Shown: positions 1 to 9,887, counted from the stretch's first letter. The stretch: DNA of 64,000 nt from Halomonas denitrificans (GCF_003056305.1 NZ_PYVX01000004.1:124001-188000); one strand, 5' to 3'. Translations and numbers: made by a program. The notes: a model not told the origin generated them from the letters alone.

Positions 1-243
1 GTCATCGTCGGCCGAGAGTCCTTCGATGGTGACGATCTCGGCGCCTTCGGCGGCGGAGACCGGCAGCACGCAGGTGCGGGTGGCTTCGCCATCGAGGTGG
101 ACGGTGCAGGCGCCGCACTGGGCGATGCCGCAGCCGAACTTGGTGCCGGTCATGCCGAGGTGATCCCGCAGCACCCACAGCAAAGGGGTCTGGGGGGATA
201 CCTCGACGCTGACCGGCTCGCCGTTCAGGGTAAAACTGGCCAA
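1..243 (-). CDS. (2Fe-2S)-binding small subunit of a xanthine-dehydrogenase-family oxidoreductase (partial)
   Basis: The first 81 codons are present and the gene continues beyond the left edge. The protein begins ASFTLNGEPVSVEV and carries the plant-type ferredoxin motif C-x4-C-x2-C (CGIAQCGAC) followed by a fourth cysteine in TRTC. This is typical of IorA/CoxS-type small subunits, which pass electrons from a molybdenum hydroxylase subunit. I chose the TTG at 243 because an AGGAG ribosome site lies just upstream and no ATG is in frame nearby. The molybdopterin large subunit would be expected beyond the window, so the substrate (isoquinoline, aldehyde or other) cannot be decided. Confidence 0.85.
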   Translation of the reverse strand, partial: MASFTLNGEPVSVEVSPQTPLLWVLRDHLGMTGTKFGCGIAQCGACTVHLDGEATRTCVLPVSAAEGAEIVTIEGLSADDD

Positions 244-405
244 GGGACTTCTCCTCAGGTGGTCGTCGGGGCGGCGCCTGGCGCCGCGCTCGCGCCGTGA
301 GCCGGCGTCTCTTGTCAAAGGTGAACCGGCGCAATGTTAGCAGGCTGACGATCCGTGTCGACTCCACCCGAGCCCTCCCCTCAACGCCTCACTCACGCGC
401 CCATG

Positions 406-430
406 AAAAACCCCGCCTCGAGAGGCGGGG
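406..430 (-). terminator. Rho-independent terminator of ppsA
   Basis: A 9-bp GC stem (CCCCGCCTC / GAGGCGGGG) with a 2-nt loop is followed, reading the minus strand, by five T residues. It lies 29 nt after the ppsA stop. The remaining bases between the partial 2Fe-2S gene and ppsA show no gene. Confidence 0.85.
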
Positions 431-458
431 TCGCTGGGCGCGGGAAGCGGACGCGGGC

Positions 459-2831
459 CTAGCCGAGGGTCTCGCCGGCCAGCATGAACCAGGTCTCGAG
501 CACGGCGTCCGGGTTCAGGGAGACCGAGTCGATGCCCTGCTCCATCAGCCACTTGGCGAGGTCCGGATGGTCCGAGGGGCCCTGGCCGCAGATGCCGATG
601 TACTTGCCCTGGGCGCGGCAGGCCTGGATGGCCATGGAGAGCAGCTTCTTGACGGCCGGGTTCCGCTCGTCGAAGAGGTGGGCGACGATGCCCGAGTCAC
701 GATCCAGCCCCAGGGTCAGCTGGGTCAGGTCGTTGGAGCCGATGGAGAAGCCGTCGAAGTGCTCGAGGAACTCGTCGGCCAGCAGGGCGTTGGCCGGCAG
801 CTCGCACATCATGATGACCTTGAGGCCGTTCTCGCCCCGGACGAGGCCGTTGGCGGCCAGCAGCTCCACCACCTGGCGGCCCTCGTCGGGGGTGCGCACG
901 AAGGGCACCATGATCTCGACGTTGTCCAGGCCCATCACCTCGCGCACCCGCTTCAGCGCCCGGCACTCCAGCTCGAAGCAGGGGCGGAAGGACTCGGAGA
1001 TGTAGCGCGCCGCGCCGCGGAACCCGAGCATCGGGTTCTCCTCGCCGGGCTCGTAGAGCTTGCCGCCGATCAGGTTCTCGTACTCGTTGGACTTGAAGTC
1101 CGAGAGGCGCACGATGACCCGCTGCGGGTAGAAGGCGGCGGCCAGAGTGGAGATCCCCTCGACCAGCTTTTCGACGTAGAACTCGACCGGATCGGGGTAG
1201 CCGGCGGTGCGCAGGTCGATGGTCTGCTGCAGGTCGGCGGGCAGGGTGTCGTACTCGAGCAGCGCCTTGGGGTGCACGCCGATCATGCGGTTGATGATGA
1301 ACTCGAGGCGCGCCAGGCCGACGCCGGCGCTGGGCAGGCTGGCGAAGCTGAAGGCGCGGTCCGGGTTGCCGACGTTCATCATGATCTTGAAGGGGATCTC
1401 GGGCATCGCATCGACGCTGGTCACGCGGCGATCGAAGTCCAGCAGCCCCTCGTAGACGTGGCCGGTATCGCCCTCGGCGCAGGAGACGGTGACGTCGCGG
1501 CCATCGGCCAGCGCGTCGGTGGCGTCGCCGCAGCCGACCACCGCCGGGATGCCCAGCTCGCGGGCGATGATCGCCGCGTGGCAGGTGCGCCCGCCGCGGT
1601 TGGTGACGATGGCCGAGGCCCGCTTCATGATCGGCTCCCAGTCCGGGTCGGTCATGTCGGTGACCAGCACGTCGCCGGGATGCACCTTCTCCATGTCGTC
1701 CGGGGAGAAGACCACCTTCACCGCGCCGCTGCCGATGCGCTGGCCGATAGCCCGGCCGGAGACCAGGGTGCGGCCCTTCTCCTTGAGCTGGAAGCGCTCG
1801 AGCTTGCCGCCCTCCTGCTGGGAGACCACGGTCTCGGGACGCGCCTGGACGACGTAGAGCTTGCCGTCGTCGCCGTCCAGCGCCCACTCGATGTCCATGG
1901 GCCGCTGGTAGTGCTGCTCGATGGTCACCGCCTGGCGGGCGAGGTCCATGATCTGCTCGTCATTGATGCAGAAGCGTCCGCGATCGGCCAGCGGCACGTC
2001 GACGGTCTCGACCGACTTGCCGGCGCTGGTGTCGTCGGTGTAGATCATCTTGATCAGCTTGGAGCCGAGGTTGCGACGCAGTACCGCCGGACGCCCGGCC
2101 TCGAGGGTCGGCTTGTGGACGTAGAACTCGTCGGGGTTCACGGCGCCCTGCACCACGGTCTCGCCCAGGCCCCAGGAGGCGGTGACGAAGACCGCGTCGC
2201 GGTAGCCGGACTCGGTGTCGAGGGTGAACATCACGCCCGAGGCGCCGGTCTCGGAGCGCACCATCTTCTGGATGCCCGCCGACAGCGCCACGTTCTCGTG
2301 GGCGTAGCCGCGGTGCACGCGGTAGGAGATGGCCCGGTCGTTGAAGAGCGAAGCGAACACCTCGTGCACGGCGCGCTTGATGTTGTCGAAGCCCTCGATG
2401 TTGAGGAAGGTCTCCTGCTGGCCGGCGAAGGAGGCGTCCGGCAGGTCCTCGGCGGTCGCCGAGCTGCGCACCGCCACCTTGAGGTTGGGGTGCATGGCCA
2501 GGAGCTTGTCGTAGCTCTCGCGCAGGTACTGCTCGAAGGTCGGCGGCAGCGGCGTATCGATCACCCACTGGCGGATCTGGGCGCCGACCCGGGCGAGCTC
2601 GTTGACGTCGTCGACGTCCAGGGTCGCCAGCGCCTGGTTGATGCGATCGTTGAGCCCCTCGTGGGAGAGGAACTCCCGATAGGCATGCGCCGTGGTGGCG
2701 AAGCCGCCGGGCACCGTGACGCCGGCATCGGCCAGGTTGGAGATCATCTCGCCGAGGGAGGCGTTCTTGCCGCCGACCCGCTCGACGTCCGCCATGCCCA
2801 GCTGATCGAACCACTGAATGTAATCGTCCAT
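459..2831 (-). CDS. ppsA: Phosphoenolpyruvate synthase (pyruvate, water dikinase)
   Basis: This 790-residue protein converts pyruvate and ATP to phosphoenolpyruvate, AMP and phosphate for gluconeogenesis. Length and domain order match the family: an N-terminal ATP-binding domain with [11 protein letters not shown] at the start, a central swivelling domain with the phospho-histidine in [15 protein letters not shown] (about residue 418), and a C-terminal PEP-binding barrel ending in [11 protein letters not shown] chose the ATG at 2831 (MDDYIQW) rather than an ATG 12 codons upstream because GGAGGT sits 7 nt before it. It is divergent from ppsR, whose product switches this enzyme on and off, as in many proteobacteria. 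Confidence 0.97.
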   Translation of the reverse strand: MDDYIQWFDQLGMADVERVGGKNASLGEMISNLADAGVTVPGGFATTAHAYREFLSHEGLNDRINQALATLDVDDVNELARVGAQIRQWVIDTPLPPTFEQYLRESYDKLLAMHPNLKVAVRSSATAEDLPDASFAGQQETFLNIEGFDNIKRAVHEVFASLFNDRAISYRVHRGYAHENVALSAGIQKMVRSETGASGVMFTLDTESGYRDAVFVTASWGLGETVVQGAVNPDEFYVHKPTLEAGRPAVLRRNLGSKLIKMIYTDDTSAGKSVETVDVPLADRGRFCINDEQIMDLARQAVTIEQHYQRPMDIEWALDGDDGKLYVVQARPETVVSQQEGGKLERFQLKEKGRTLVSGRAIGQRIGSGAVKVVFSPDDMEKVHPGDVLVTDMTDPDWEPIMKRASAIVTNRGGRTCHAAIIARELGIPAVVGCGDATDALADGRDVTVSCAEGDTGHVYEGLLDFDRRVTSVDAMPEIPFKIMMNVGNPDRAFSFASLPSAGVGLARLEFIINRMIGVHPKALLEYDTLPADLQQTIDLRTAGYPDPVEFYVEKLVEGISTLAAAFYPQRVIVRLSDFKSNEYENLIGGKLYEPGEENPMLGFRGAARYISESFRPCFELECRALKRVREVMGLDNVEIMVPFVRTPDEGRQVVELLAANGLVRGENGLKVIMMCELPANALLADEFLEHFDGFSIGSNDLTQLTLGLDRDSGIVAHLFDERNPAVKKLLSMAIQACRAQGKYIGICGQGPSDHPDLAKWLMEQGIDSVSLNPDAVLETWFMLAGETLG

Positions 2832-3118
2832 GAGACCTCCCAGAAAAATCGTCGACGAGTGCATCACGCCGGTGAGCCTCGCTCGCGATACTCACTCGCG
2901 GGTCAGGGGCATGATGGGAATGTTGGCGACTCTACCAGCGGCCCGCCATATTCGCCATTGGTCTAACATCGAAGTCACTGGAGGTTTTTTACAACAGCGG
3001 GGCCTGAGGCCGGTTTCCTGTAGTGGCGGGCCGCGGAAGGCCGCCGCCAGGCCCTTGCCGAGGGGCCGACCAGCGCCGACAATGGACGCCCCACCCGACC
3101 GGACGACAGCGACCCGCC
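2832..3118. promoter_or_regulatory. Divergent ppsA-ppsR control region
   Basis: These 287 bases separate two divergent genes and must hold both promoters. They are less GC-rich than the flanking genes, with an AT patch around 2985-2992. I could not assign -35/-10 pairs or an operator with confidence. Confidence 0.4.
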
Positions 3119-3952
3119 ATGACGCGCACTGCCTTCTTCATCTCCGACGGGACCGGCATCACCGCCGAGAGTCTCGGCCGCAGCCTGCTGGCCCAGTTCG
3201 AGAGCGTCGAGATCCGCATGCTCACAAAGCCCTACATCGACTCCCTCGACAAGGCCCGCACCCTGGTGGCGATCATCGAGGCCACGGCGGCCCGCGACGG
3301 CGAGCAGCCGATCATCATCGACACCGTCGTCGACGAGCAGATCCGCGCGGTGATTCGCGAGGCGCCGGGCTTCAAGGTGGATATCTTCTCGACCTTCCTG
3401 AAGCCCCTCGAGGAGGAGCTGGAGGCCCACTCCTCCTACAGCGTCGGGCGTACCCACGCCATCGGTCGCGACGACGTCTACATGGACCGCATCCACTCGG
3501 TGCACTTCGCGCTGGACAACGACGACGGGGCGCGCACGCACCAGTACGACCAGGCCGACATCATCCTGGTGGGGGTCTCGCGCTGCGGCAAGACGCCGAC
3601 CTCGCTCTACCTGGCGCTGCAGTTCGGCATCCGCGCCGCCAACTACCCGCTCACCGAGGACGACCTGGACGAGAACGGCACCCTCAAGCTACCCAAGGTG
3701 CTGGCCCAGCATCGCCACAAGCTGTTCGGCCTGACCATCGACCCGCGGCGGCTGGCGGCGATCCGCCACGAGCGGCGCCCCAACAGCCGCTACAGCTCCA
3801 TGGACCAGTGCGTTCAGGAGGTCGAGCAGGCCGAGGGGCTCTATCGCCAGCTGCACGTGCCCTACATCGACACCACGCGCTTCTCGGTGGAGGAGATCTC
3901 CACGCGGATGATCGCCGAGACCGGCCTCACCCGGCGCTTCTCTCCGCGCTGA
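3119..3952 (+). CDS. ppsR: PEP synthase regulatory protein (bifunctional kinase/pyrophosphorylase)
   Basis: The 277-residue product belongs to the DUF299/PPSR family, which phosphorylates PEP synthase on a threonine using ADP and removes the group again by phosphorolysis. The N-terminus [20 protein letters not shown] and the P-loop-like [15 protein letters not shown] at about residue 153 are family hallmarks. The ATG at 3119 starts the conserved N-terminus; longer in-frame starts give GC-rich, non-conserved sequence. It lies divergent to its target gene ppsA, which supports the assignment. Confidence 0.95.
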   Translation: MTRTAFFISDGTGITAESLGRSLLAQFESVEIRMLTKPYIDSLDKARTLVAIIEATAARDGEQPIIIDTVVDEQIRAVIREAPGFKVDIFSTFLKPLEEELEAHSSYSVGRTHAIGRDDVYMDRIHSVHFALDNDDGARTHQYDQADIILVGVSRCGKTPTSLYLALQFGIRAANYPLTEDDLDENGTLKLPKVLAQHRHKLFGLTIDPRRLAAIRHERRPNSRYSSMDQCVQEVEQAEGLYRQLHVPYIDTTRFSVEEISTRMIAETGLTRRFSPR

Positions 3953-4056
3953 GCTGCGGCGGGCACGACGGGGCATCGTGAGGAGAACGGGCAGCCACGA
4001 GGGCACGGCATCATCGCGATGGCGGCCGGCGCCTCCACCCCAGGTCGCGAACGGCC

Positions 4057-4414
4057 CTAGCGCGGCAGGGCGCGAAAGACGCCGTTCTCCGGGTCGATGT
4101 GATTGCGATGCGCGCCTCGATCTCCGGGTCCTTCTCGTCGGCGTCCGCTTCATGGATGCCGCAGCGCTTGAGGGCGGCGCGATGGCTGACGTGCTTGCCG
4201 AGGTAGGAGAACACCACGCGCTGGCTGACCGGCTCACGCGAGTCCGTGCCCGAGACGCCCGGCAGCAGCCCGGAGAGGCGCCACACCTTGTTCTTGCAGA
4301 TGGGAGAGAGGATCAGGTGGAGCAGCTCGTTCTTCATGAACGGCTCGTCACCGGAGACAGAGATCCGATGGCTCAGGCCGAGCACCATGCCCTTGAGCGT
4401 GTGGATGAAGCCAT
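4057..4414 (-). pseudogene. Unrecognised reading frame, probably frameshifted
   Basis: The 517 bases between ppsR and the nitrilase gene hold a minus-strand frame that reads like protein (FMKNELLHLILSPICKNKVW, then QRVVFSYLGKHVSHRAALKR). After about KDPEIEA the sensible reading jumps to a frame offset by one base (HRNHIDPENGVFRALPR, then TAG at 4057). Upstream, AAGGAG is followed two bases later by an ATG at 4414, but that ATG is in a third frame and stops after 13 codons. An in-frame ATG lies at 4388. I do not recognise the family. It may be a decayed gene or a live gene with sequencing errors. Confidence 0.35.
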
Positions 4415-4469
4415 CGCTCCTTAAACAGGGGATTTTACCCGACATCGACCGTAACGGAGCCGCATCGGT

Positions 4470-5294
4470 ATGCGCATACTCGCCGCACAGATTCACATCC
4501 CTGCCATCGACACCCGAGAGAAGCAGCGCGCCCACGTCGACTCGGTGATCGACCGGCTCGGCGAACAGATACGAGCGCAGCCGGTCGACCTGATCGTCCT
4601 GCCGGAACTGGCGACGATGGAGTACTCGAAGGAGAACTTCCAGCGGATCGACGAGTTCGCCGAGCCCCTCGAGGGCGAGTTCTACGCGCGCTTTGCCGCC
4701 TTCTGCCGCGAGCACCGGGTGGCGGTCTGCTATGGCACGCCCCGCCGCGAAGGCGACCGGACCTACATCAGCCAGGTCGTGATCGACCGCCATGGCGACT
4801 ACCTGACCCACTACGACAAGATGCACACGGCCGAGTACGGCGACTCCCACGAGTTCAAATACTTCACCCGTGGCGACCAGCTCTCCGTCTTCGAGATCGA
4901 CGGCGTCAGGGCGGGCATCATCATCTGCTACGACATGCGCTTCCCCGAGCTCTCCCGCCGCCTCTGCCGGGAGCTGAACGTCGACGTCATCCTGCACCCC
5001 GTGGCCTTCTCGAAGGACCTCTCCTTCCACTCCTGGCGGCAGTTCGTCACCACGCGAGCCCTGGAGAACCAGGTCTACTTCCTGAGCGTCAACCGCAGCG
5101 GCCCGAGTTTCGGCCAGTCGATGCTCTGCCCTCCCTGGATCGATGACACGGTGCCTCCCACGGTGCTGGGAGACGAGGAGGCCTTCCAGGTCGTCACCAT
5201 CGACCGCGAGGTCATCGCCGACGTGCGCGCGCGACTGCCCTTCCGCAAGGACGTGCTGGCCGACTACGACAGCCTCGCCGTGCGCGGCGCCTGA
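4470..5294 (+). CDS. Carbon-nitrogen hydrolase (nitrilase superfamily)
   Basis: The 274-residue protein has the Glu-Lys-Cys triad of the nitrilase superfamily: E46 in VLPELATMEYS, the lysine in THYDKMHTAEYGD, and the cysteine in IIICYDMRFPELS. Such enzymes hydrolyse amide bonds of small cytoplasmic compounds. The substrate cannot be told from the sequence. The start has ACGGAG about 9 nt upstream. It stands alone, with a bidirectional terminator right after the stop. Confidence 0.88.
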   Translation: MRILAAQIHIPAIDTREKQRAHVDSVIDRLGEQIRAQPVDLIVLPELATMEYSKENFQRIDEFAEPLEGEFYARFAAFCREHRVAVCYGTPRREGDRTYISQVVIDRHGDYLTHYDKMHTAEYGDSHEFKYFTRGDQLSVFEIDGVRAGIIICYDMRFPELSRRLCRELNVDVILHPVAFSKDLSFHSWRQFVTTRALENQVYFLSVNRSGPSFGQSMLCPPWIDDTVPPTVLGDEEAFQVVTIDREVIADVRARLPFRKDVLADYDSLAVRGA

Positions 5295-5308
5295 CCCCCT
5301 CGACGCCG

Positions 5309-5346
5309 AAAAAAGCCCCCTCCCAGGCGCCTGGAAGGGGGCTTTT
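5309..5346. terminator. Bidirectional terminator
   Basis: The arms AAAAGCCCCCT and AGGGGGCTTTT flank a 13-nt loop just after the nitrilase stop. The A and T tracts allow function on both strands, so it could also end transcription of the dctM remnant that reads toward it. Confidence 0.8.
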
Positions 5347-5413
5347 CACGTCTTGATCTTTCACGCCTCGCGGGTGTCGAGGCCAGGCATGGGAGTTCCC
5401 ATGCCCGCAGTCA

Positions 5414-5674
5414 TCACCCCAGCAGCAGCTCAGGCAGGAACAGCGCCAGTTCGGGAATGAAGGTGGTCAGCATCAGCGTCGGCAGCCAGGCGAACACGAT
5501 CAGGATCAGCGTCGGCTTGAGCATCTCGTTGACGGGCGTGGCGGTCACCTGCGACCCCAGATAGAGCAGGGGCGTGGTCGGCGGGGTGATGTTGGCCATT
5601 CCCAGGTTCACACCCAGTACGGCCGCGAAGTGGATCGGGTCCATGCCCACGCCCTGCACGATGGGCAGCAGCAG
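5414..5674 (-). pseudogene. dctM: C-terminal remnant of a TRAP transporter large permease
   Basis: About 86 codons encode the C-terminal end of a DctM-type permease: LLPIVQGVGMDPIHFAAVLG, then NLGMANITPPTTPLLYLGS, then a last membrane helix ending FIPELALFLPELLLG and a stop. Complete DctM proteins are about 430 residues, so roughly four fifths is missing. The in-frame sequence upstream (FNGLYANRRAP and before) no longer resembles the family. No dctP or dctQ is nearby. The simplest reading is a deletion scar. Confidence 0.8.
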
Positions 5675-5903
5675 CGGCGCCCGACGGTTTGCATAAAGCC
5701 CGTTGAATGCGGCCTCCCCCGATTCCCGAAACACAGTAGTCTTGCGGGTGCGCACGCTTCAATTTCGCTACCCCTTCACACCTGACGCTTTTTTATGCTC
5801 CATGTGCATCTTTCTGCATGCATTGCATGACGAATTCGACCCTGGTCGTGCCCATCGGGGCCTCGGGCGTCGACACCGACGCTCCCAGCACCCTGGAGGA
5901 AAC
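5675..5903. other. Gene-poor stretch between the dctM remnant and a terminator
   Basis: I see no convincing gene here. The segment 5780-5840 is AT-richer than its surroundings and contains several short repeats of TGCAT. It may be the old upstream region of the lost TRAP operon. Confidence 0.4.
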
Positions 5904-5935
5904 GAAAACGCCACCGCAGGCGTCTGCGGTGGCGT
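5904..5935 (-). terminator. Terminator of the gcdH-CoA-transferase operon
   Basis: A 12-bp stem ACGCCACCGCAG / CTGCGGTGGCGT with a 4-nt loop is followed on the minus strand by TTTCGTTT. It lies 27 nt past the CoA-transferase stop. Confidence 0.8.
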
Positions 5936-5962
5936 CGTTGAACGGGGGTGGCGCGGTGGCCG

Positions 5963-7168
5963 TCAGCGCACGATGCCCTCTCGCCGGAGCCGGGCGATGT
6001 CCTCCGCCGTCAGTCCCATCTCGGCGAGGATGGCGTCGCTGTCCTGGCCGAGCCGGGGCGGCGCGACCTCGCTGGTGAGCGCCTCGCCATCGAAGCGCAG
6101 CGGGTTCGCCACCTGGGGCACTCGCCGGCCGTCCTGATCGATCGTCCGCCGCAGGCCGCGATGGCGCACCTGGGGGTCGTCGAACACTTCGGTCAGGGAA
6201 TTGATGGGGCCTGCCGGGATGCCGCGCACCTCCAGTTCGGCGAGCCAGGCGTCGCGCTCGCCATCCAGCAGCCGCGACTGGATCATCGCCACCAGCACCT
6301 CGCGGTTGTCGACGCGCGCGGCGTTGGTGGCATAGGCGGGATCCTCCGCCCACTCGGGATGCCCCAGCAGCTTGGCCAGGCGCGCGAACTGGCTGTCGTT
6401 GCCCACGGTGAGCACCAGATGGCCGTCGGCGCAGGCGAAGGCCTGGTAGGGCACGATATTGGGATGGGCATTGCCGTGCCGCGCTGGCGATGCGCCGCTG
6501 GTCAGGGCATTGAGCGCCTGGTTGGCGAGCGTGGCGACCTGAACGTCGAGCAGCGCCACGTCGATGTGGCGCCCCCTCCCCGTTCGCCCGCGCTCGTGAA
6601 GGGCCGCCAGCACCCCGACCGCAGCGTAGAGACCGGTCATCACGTCGGTGATCGCCACACCGGTCTTCATCGGCATGCCGTCGGGCTCGCCGGTGAGGCT
6701 CATCAGCCCGCCCATGGCCTGGATCATGAAGTCGTAGCCGGCGCGATGGGCGTAGGGGCCGTCCTGGCCGAAGCCGGTGATCGAGCAGCCGATCAGGCGC
6801 GGGTTGAGGGCCTTGAGGCTCGGGTAGTCGAGGCCGTACTTCTTAAGCCCCCCGACCTTGAAATTCTCGAGCAGGATGTCGGCGCCCTTGGCGAGCTCCC
6901 TGACCAGGGCCTGGCCGCCTTCGCTGGCGATGTCGACCGCCAGCGACTGCTTGCCGCGATTGGCGCAGAGGTAGTAGGCCGCCTGGCGCTCGGCGCCCTG
7001 GTCGCCGTCGAGCCAGGGCGGGCCCCAGCCGCGGGTATCGTCGCCGCGCGTGGGGTGCTCGACCTTGATCACCCGGGCGCCCAGGTCGGCCAGCAGCTGG
7101 CCGGCCCAGGGCCCGGCCAGCACCCGCGACAGATCCAGCACCACGACACCGTCGAGGGGTCGACTCAT
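5963..7168 (-). CDS. CaiB/BaiF family (class III) CoA-transferase, probably glutarate CoA-transferase
   Basis: The 401-residue protein has the family signature LDLSRVLAGPWAGQLLADLG at its N-terminus and RAGYDFMIQAMGGLMSLTGE, whose aspartate is the acyl-carrying residue in this family. It moves CoA between carboxylic acids. The ATG at 7168 follows AAGGAG by 6 nt, 37 nt after the gcdH stop, so the two genes form an operon. Pairing with glutaryl-CoA dehydrogenase suggests it activates glutarate, as in lysine or glutarate breakdown. That substrate is inferred from context only. Confidence 0.92.
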   Translation of the reverse strand: MSRPLDGVVVLDLSRVLAGPWAGQLLADLGARVIKVEHPTRGDDTRGWGPPWLDGDQGAERQAAYYLCANRGKQSLAVDIASEGGQALVRELAKGADILLENFKVGGLKKYGLDYPSLKALNPRLIGCSITGFGQDGPYAHRAGYDFMIQAMGGLMSLTGEPDGMPMKTGVAITDVMTGLYAAVGVLAALHERGRTGRGRHIDVALLDVQVATLANQALNALTSGASPARHGNAHPNIVPYQAFACADGHLVLTVGNDSQFARLAKLLGHPEWAEDPAYATNAARVDNREVLVAMIQSRLLDGERDAWLAELEVRGIPAGPINSLTEVFDDPQVRHRGLRRTIDQDGRRVPQVANPLRFDGEALTSEVAPPRLGQDSDAILAEMGLTAEDIARLRREGIVR

Positions 7169-7205
7169 CACGGACTCCTTAGCAAGAGAGGGCGAGCCGT
7201 CACGC

Positions 7206-8387
7206 TCAGCCGGTGAAGGCCTGGATGCCGGTCTGGGCACGCCCGAGGATCAGGGCGTGGACGTCATGGGTGCCCTCGTAGGTGTTCACCGCCTCGAGGT
7301 TCATGACGTGGCGGATGACGTGGTACTCGTCGCTGATGCCGTTGCCCCCGTGCATGTCGCGGGCCACCCGGGCGATGTCCAGCGCCTTGCCGCAGTTGTT
7401 GCGCTTGATCAGCGAGATTGCCTCGGGCACCAGCTGGTCCTCGTCGATCATCCGTCCCACCCGCAGCGCCGCCTGCAGGCCCAGGGCGATCTCGGTCTGC
7501 ATATCGGCGAGCTTCTTCTGGATCAGCTGGTTGGCGGCCAGGGGGCGGCCGAACTGCTTGCGCTCCAGGGTGTAGTCGCGGGCGGCGTGCCAGCAGGCCT
7601 CGGCGGCGCCCATGGTGCCCCAGGCGATGCCGTAGCGGGCACGGTTGAGGCAGGAGAACGGGCCCTTGAGCCCCTTGACGCCGGGCAGGCGGGCGTCGTC
7701 GCCGACCTCCACGTCCTGCATGGCGATCTGGCCGGTGACGGAGGCGCGCAGGCTGAACTTGCCCTCGATCTTGGGCGCGGAGAGCCCCTTCATCCCCTTC
7801 TCGAGGATGAAGCCGTTGACCACGCCCTCCTCGTCCCGGGCCCAGACCACGAAGACGTCGGCGATCGGCGAGTTGGTGATCCAGGTCTTGGTGCCGTTGA
7901 GCCGCCAGCCGCCGTCGATGCGGGTGGCGCGGGTGCTCATGCCGCCCGGGTCGGAACCGTGGTCGGGCTCGGTGAGGCCGAACGCCCCCACCCATTCGCC
8001 GCTGGCCAGCTTGGGCAGGTACTTCTCGCGCTGGGCCTCGCTGCCGAAGGCGTGGATCGGGTACATCACCAGGCTCGATTGCACGCTCATCGCGCTGCGG
8101 TAGCCGGAGTCGACCCGCTCCACCTCGCGGGCGATCAGGCCGTAGCTCACGTAGTTGAGCCCGGCGCCTCCGTAGCCGTCGATGGTCGCGCCGAGCAGGC
8201 CCAGCTCGCCCATCTCGTTCATGATCTCGCGATCGAAGCGCTCGTGACGGTTGGCTTCCAGCACCCGCGGCAGGAGCTTCTCCTGGCAGTAGTCATGGGC
8301 CGTCTGACGGACCATGCGCTCCTCTTCGCTGAGCTGGTCGATCAGGCGGAGGGGGTCGTCCCAGGTGACGGGGGTGATCTGGCTCAT
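7206..8387 (-). CDS. gcdH: Glutaryl-CoA dehydrogenase
   Basis: This 393-residue flavoprotein belongs to the acyl-CoA dehydrogenase family. [17 protein letters not shown] and [15 protein letters not shown] are FAD and substrate-binding segments. The C-terminal [20 protein letters not shown] holds the catalytic glutamate in the TYEGTHD context typical of GcdH, rather than the LEGTNEI of short-chain enzymes. It oxidises and decarboxylates glutaryl-CoA to crotonyl-CoA in lysine and tryptophan catabolism. GAGGAAG lies 8 nt before the ATG. It is first in an operon with the CoA-transferase, and a perfect inverted repeat lies about 30 bases upstream. Confidence 0.95.
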   Translation of the reverse strand: MSQITPVTWDDPLRLIDQLSEEERMVRQTAHDYCQEKLLPRVLEANRHERFDREIMNEMGELGLLGATIDGYGGAGLNYVSYGLIAREVERVDSGYRSAMSVQSSLVMYPIHAFGSEAQREKYLPKLASGEWVGAFGLTEPDHGSDPGGMSTRATRIDGGWRLNGTKTWITNSPIADVFVVWARDEEGVVNGFILEKGMKGLSAPKIEGKFSLRASVTGQIAMQDVEVGDDARLPGVKGLKGPFSCLNRARYGIAWGTMGAAEACWHAARDYTLERKQFGRPLAANQLIQKKLADMQTEIALGLQAALRVGRMIDEDQLVPEAISLIKRNNCGKALDIARVARDMHGGNGISDEYHVIRHVMNLEAVNTYEGTHDVHALILGRAQTGIQAFTG

Positions 8388-8417
8388 GGGGCTTCCTCGA
8401 GTGGCGTGGCATTAATT

Positions 8418-8440
8418 TCTACATTTTTAACAAATGTAGA
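8418..8440. promoter_or_regulatory. Candidate operator upstream of gcdH
   Basis: A perfect 9-bp inverted repeat, TCTACATTT-N5-AAATGTAGA, lies 31 nt upstream of the gcdH start in an AT-rich pocket. The symmetry and location fit binding of a dimeric repressor or activator. No regulator gene is adjacent, so the protein is unknown. The stem could form a hairpin, but it lies too early to be a terminator for gcdH and is AT-rich. Confidence 0.55.
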
Positions 8441-8498
8441 CCAATAACACCCCGCTGCCAAGCCCGATGCGCCGGCTCGACGCCGGCCGGCGTCCGCG

Positions 8499-9887
8499 TC
8501 AGGGCGCCCGGGGCGAGAGCTGGCGACGGATCTGCCACCAGGCGATCCCCCCGACCAGCAAGTTGGCGGCGAGCACGCCAACGAAGACCCCGCTGCTGCC
8601 GGCCAGGCGACCGCCCAGCCAGGCCAGCGGCACGGTGAGCACGAACAGCCGCACCACCGACAGGCGCATGGCCAGCGCCGGCCGGTGCAGGGCATTGAGC
8701 GACGAGACCGCGAGGATCACCACGCCCTGGGCGCCGAGCCCCAGGGGGACCCACCACAGGAAACTGCGCAGCACCCCGGCCACCGCGTCGCTCTCGGCAT
8801 AGCCCTCCACCAGCCAGGGCGCCAGCCCCTGCAGCGCGCCCCACACCAGCAGCTGCCATGCCAGCACGAAGCCGAAGCAGCCGAAGATCGCCCGGCGCAC
8901 CCGATCATGCTGGCCGGCGCCGGCGTTCTGGCTGACCAGCGGCGAGAGGGTCATGGAGAGCGCCAGCACCACGATCTGGGAGATCGCCTCGATGCGGCTG
9001 CCGACACCGTAGCCCGCCACGGCGGCGTGGCCGTGGTCGGCGATGATACGGGTCAAAAGCCCCAGGGCGATGGGCGTGAAGACGCTGGTGAGCGCCGCCG
9101 GCCCGGCGATGCGACCGAGCTCCCGCCAGGAGGCGGCCAGTCCCTTGAGGTCGAGGTCGGCCAGGTCGAAGAGCGCGCGCAGCTCGCGATGGCAGAGCAG
9201 GACCGCCGTCATCAGCCCCCAGCTGAGCACGGTGGCGAGCGCCGCCCCGCTGACGCCGAGCGCCGGGAAGGGCCCGGCGCCGAAGATCAGCCACCAGTCG
9301 AGCAGCACGTTGATGCCGGCGGCCAGCGCCATCATCAGCCCCTGGGTGGCGGTGTTGCCGTGGGCGCGCAGGATGCTGTTCAGCACCCTGGGGACGATCA
9401 TCGCGGCCGCACCCAGGTACCAGAGGCCCATGTAGTCGCGGATATGGGGCATCAGCACGTCATCGGCGCCCATCAGGCGAAACAGCGGCTCCAGGGTCGC
9501 GAGCCCCAGCACGGTCATGGCGACGCCGACCACCGCCGCCAGCAGGGCCGCATCGGTGGCGCGGCGGCGCACCGTCGCAAGCTCGCCCTGCCCCAGCCGA
9601 CGCGCCACCACCGCAGAAGTGCCGATGCCCAGGCCAATGGCCAGGCTGATCACCGTGAACACCACCGGGAAGGTGAAGGAGACCGCCGCCAGCTCCTCGG
9701 TGCCGAGCCGGGAGATGAACCAGGCATCCACCAGGTTGAAGCTCAGCATGGCGAGCATGCCGACCACCACCGGCAGGCTCTTGCGCAGCAGGGTCGCCGC
9801 GATGGGCCCCTCGAGCAGCTCGCGGCGCGCGGGACGCGACGCCCGGGAGGCGGAGGGCGAAGAGGGAGAGGAAGGGGGTACGCTCAT
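8499..9887 (-). CDS. MATE family efflux transporter
   Basis: The 462-residue membrane protein has about twelve hydrophobic segments in two homologous halves, as in MATE exporters that swap Na+ or H+ for drugs or cationic metabolites. Typical sequences are NLVDAWFISRLGTEELAAVS near the start and the alanine- and glycine-rich helices after it. The ATG at 9887 is followed by a serine/proline-rich cytoplasmic tail, and the ribosome site is weak. It precedes gcdH on the same strand with a 111-nt gap. The substrate is unknown. Confidence 0.92.
   Translation of the reverse strand: MSVPPSSPSSPSASRASRPARRELLEGPIAATLLRKSLPVVVGMLAMLSFNLVDAWFISRLGTEELAAVSFTFPVVFTVISLAIGLGIGTSAVVARRLGQGELATVRRRATDAALLAAVVGVAMTVLGLATLEPLFRLMGADDVLMPHIRDYMGLWYLGAAAMIVPRVLNSILRAHGNTATQGLMMALAAGINVLLDWWLIFGAGPFPALGVSGAALATVLSWGLMTAVLLCHRELRALFDLADLDLKGLAASWRELGRIAGPAALTSVFTPIALGLLTRIIADHGHAAVAGYGVGSRIEAISQIVVLALSMTLSPLVSQNAGAGQHDRVRRAIFGCFGFVLAWQLLVWGALQGLAPWLVEGYAESDAVAGVLRSFLWWVPLGLGAQGVVILAVSSLNALHRPALAMRLSVVRLFVLTVPLAWLGGRLAGSSGVFVGVLAANLLVGGIAWWQIRRQLSPRAP

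Noticed and set aside
2989-2996. TGTTGTAA (minus strand) as a possible Ter site for the Tus homologue
   Set aside because: It matches only the core of the E. coli Ter consensus, and the bases after TAA are wrong, including the cytosine needed for the lock. One match of this length in an AT patch is expected by chance.
5793-6353. A minus-strand frame covering the end of the CoA-transferase and the gap before the dctM remnant
   Set aside because: It is out of frame with the CoA-transferase, overlaps its terminator, and is Arg/Pro/Ala-rich without any recognisable motif.
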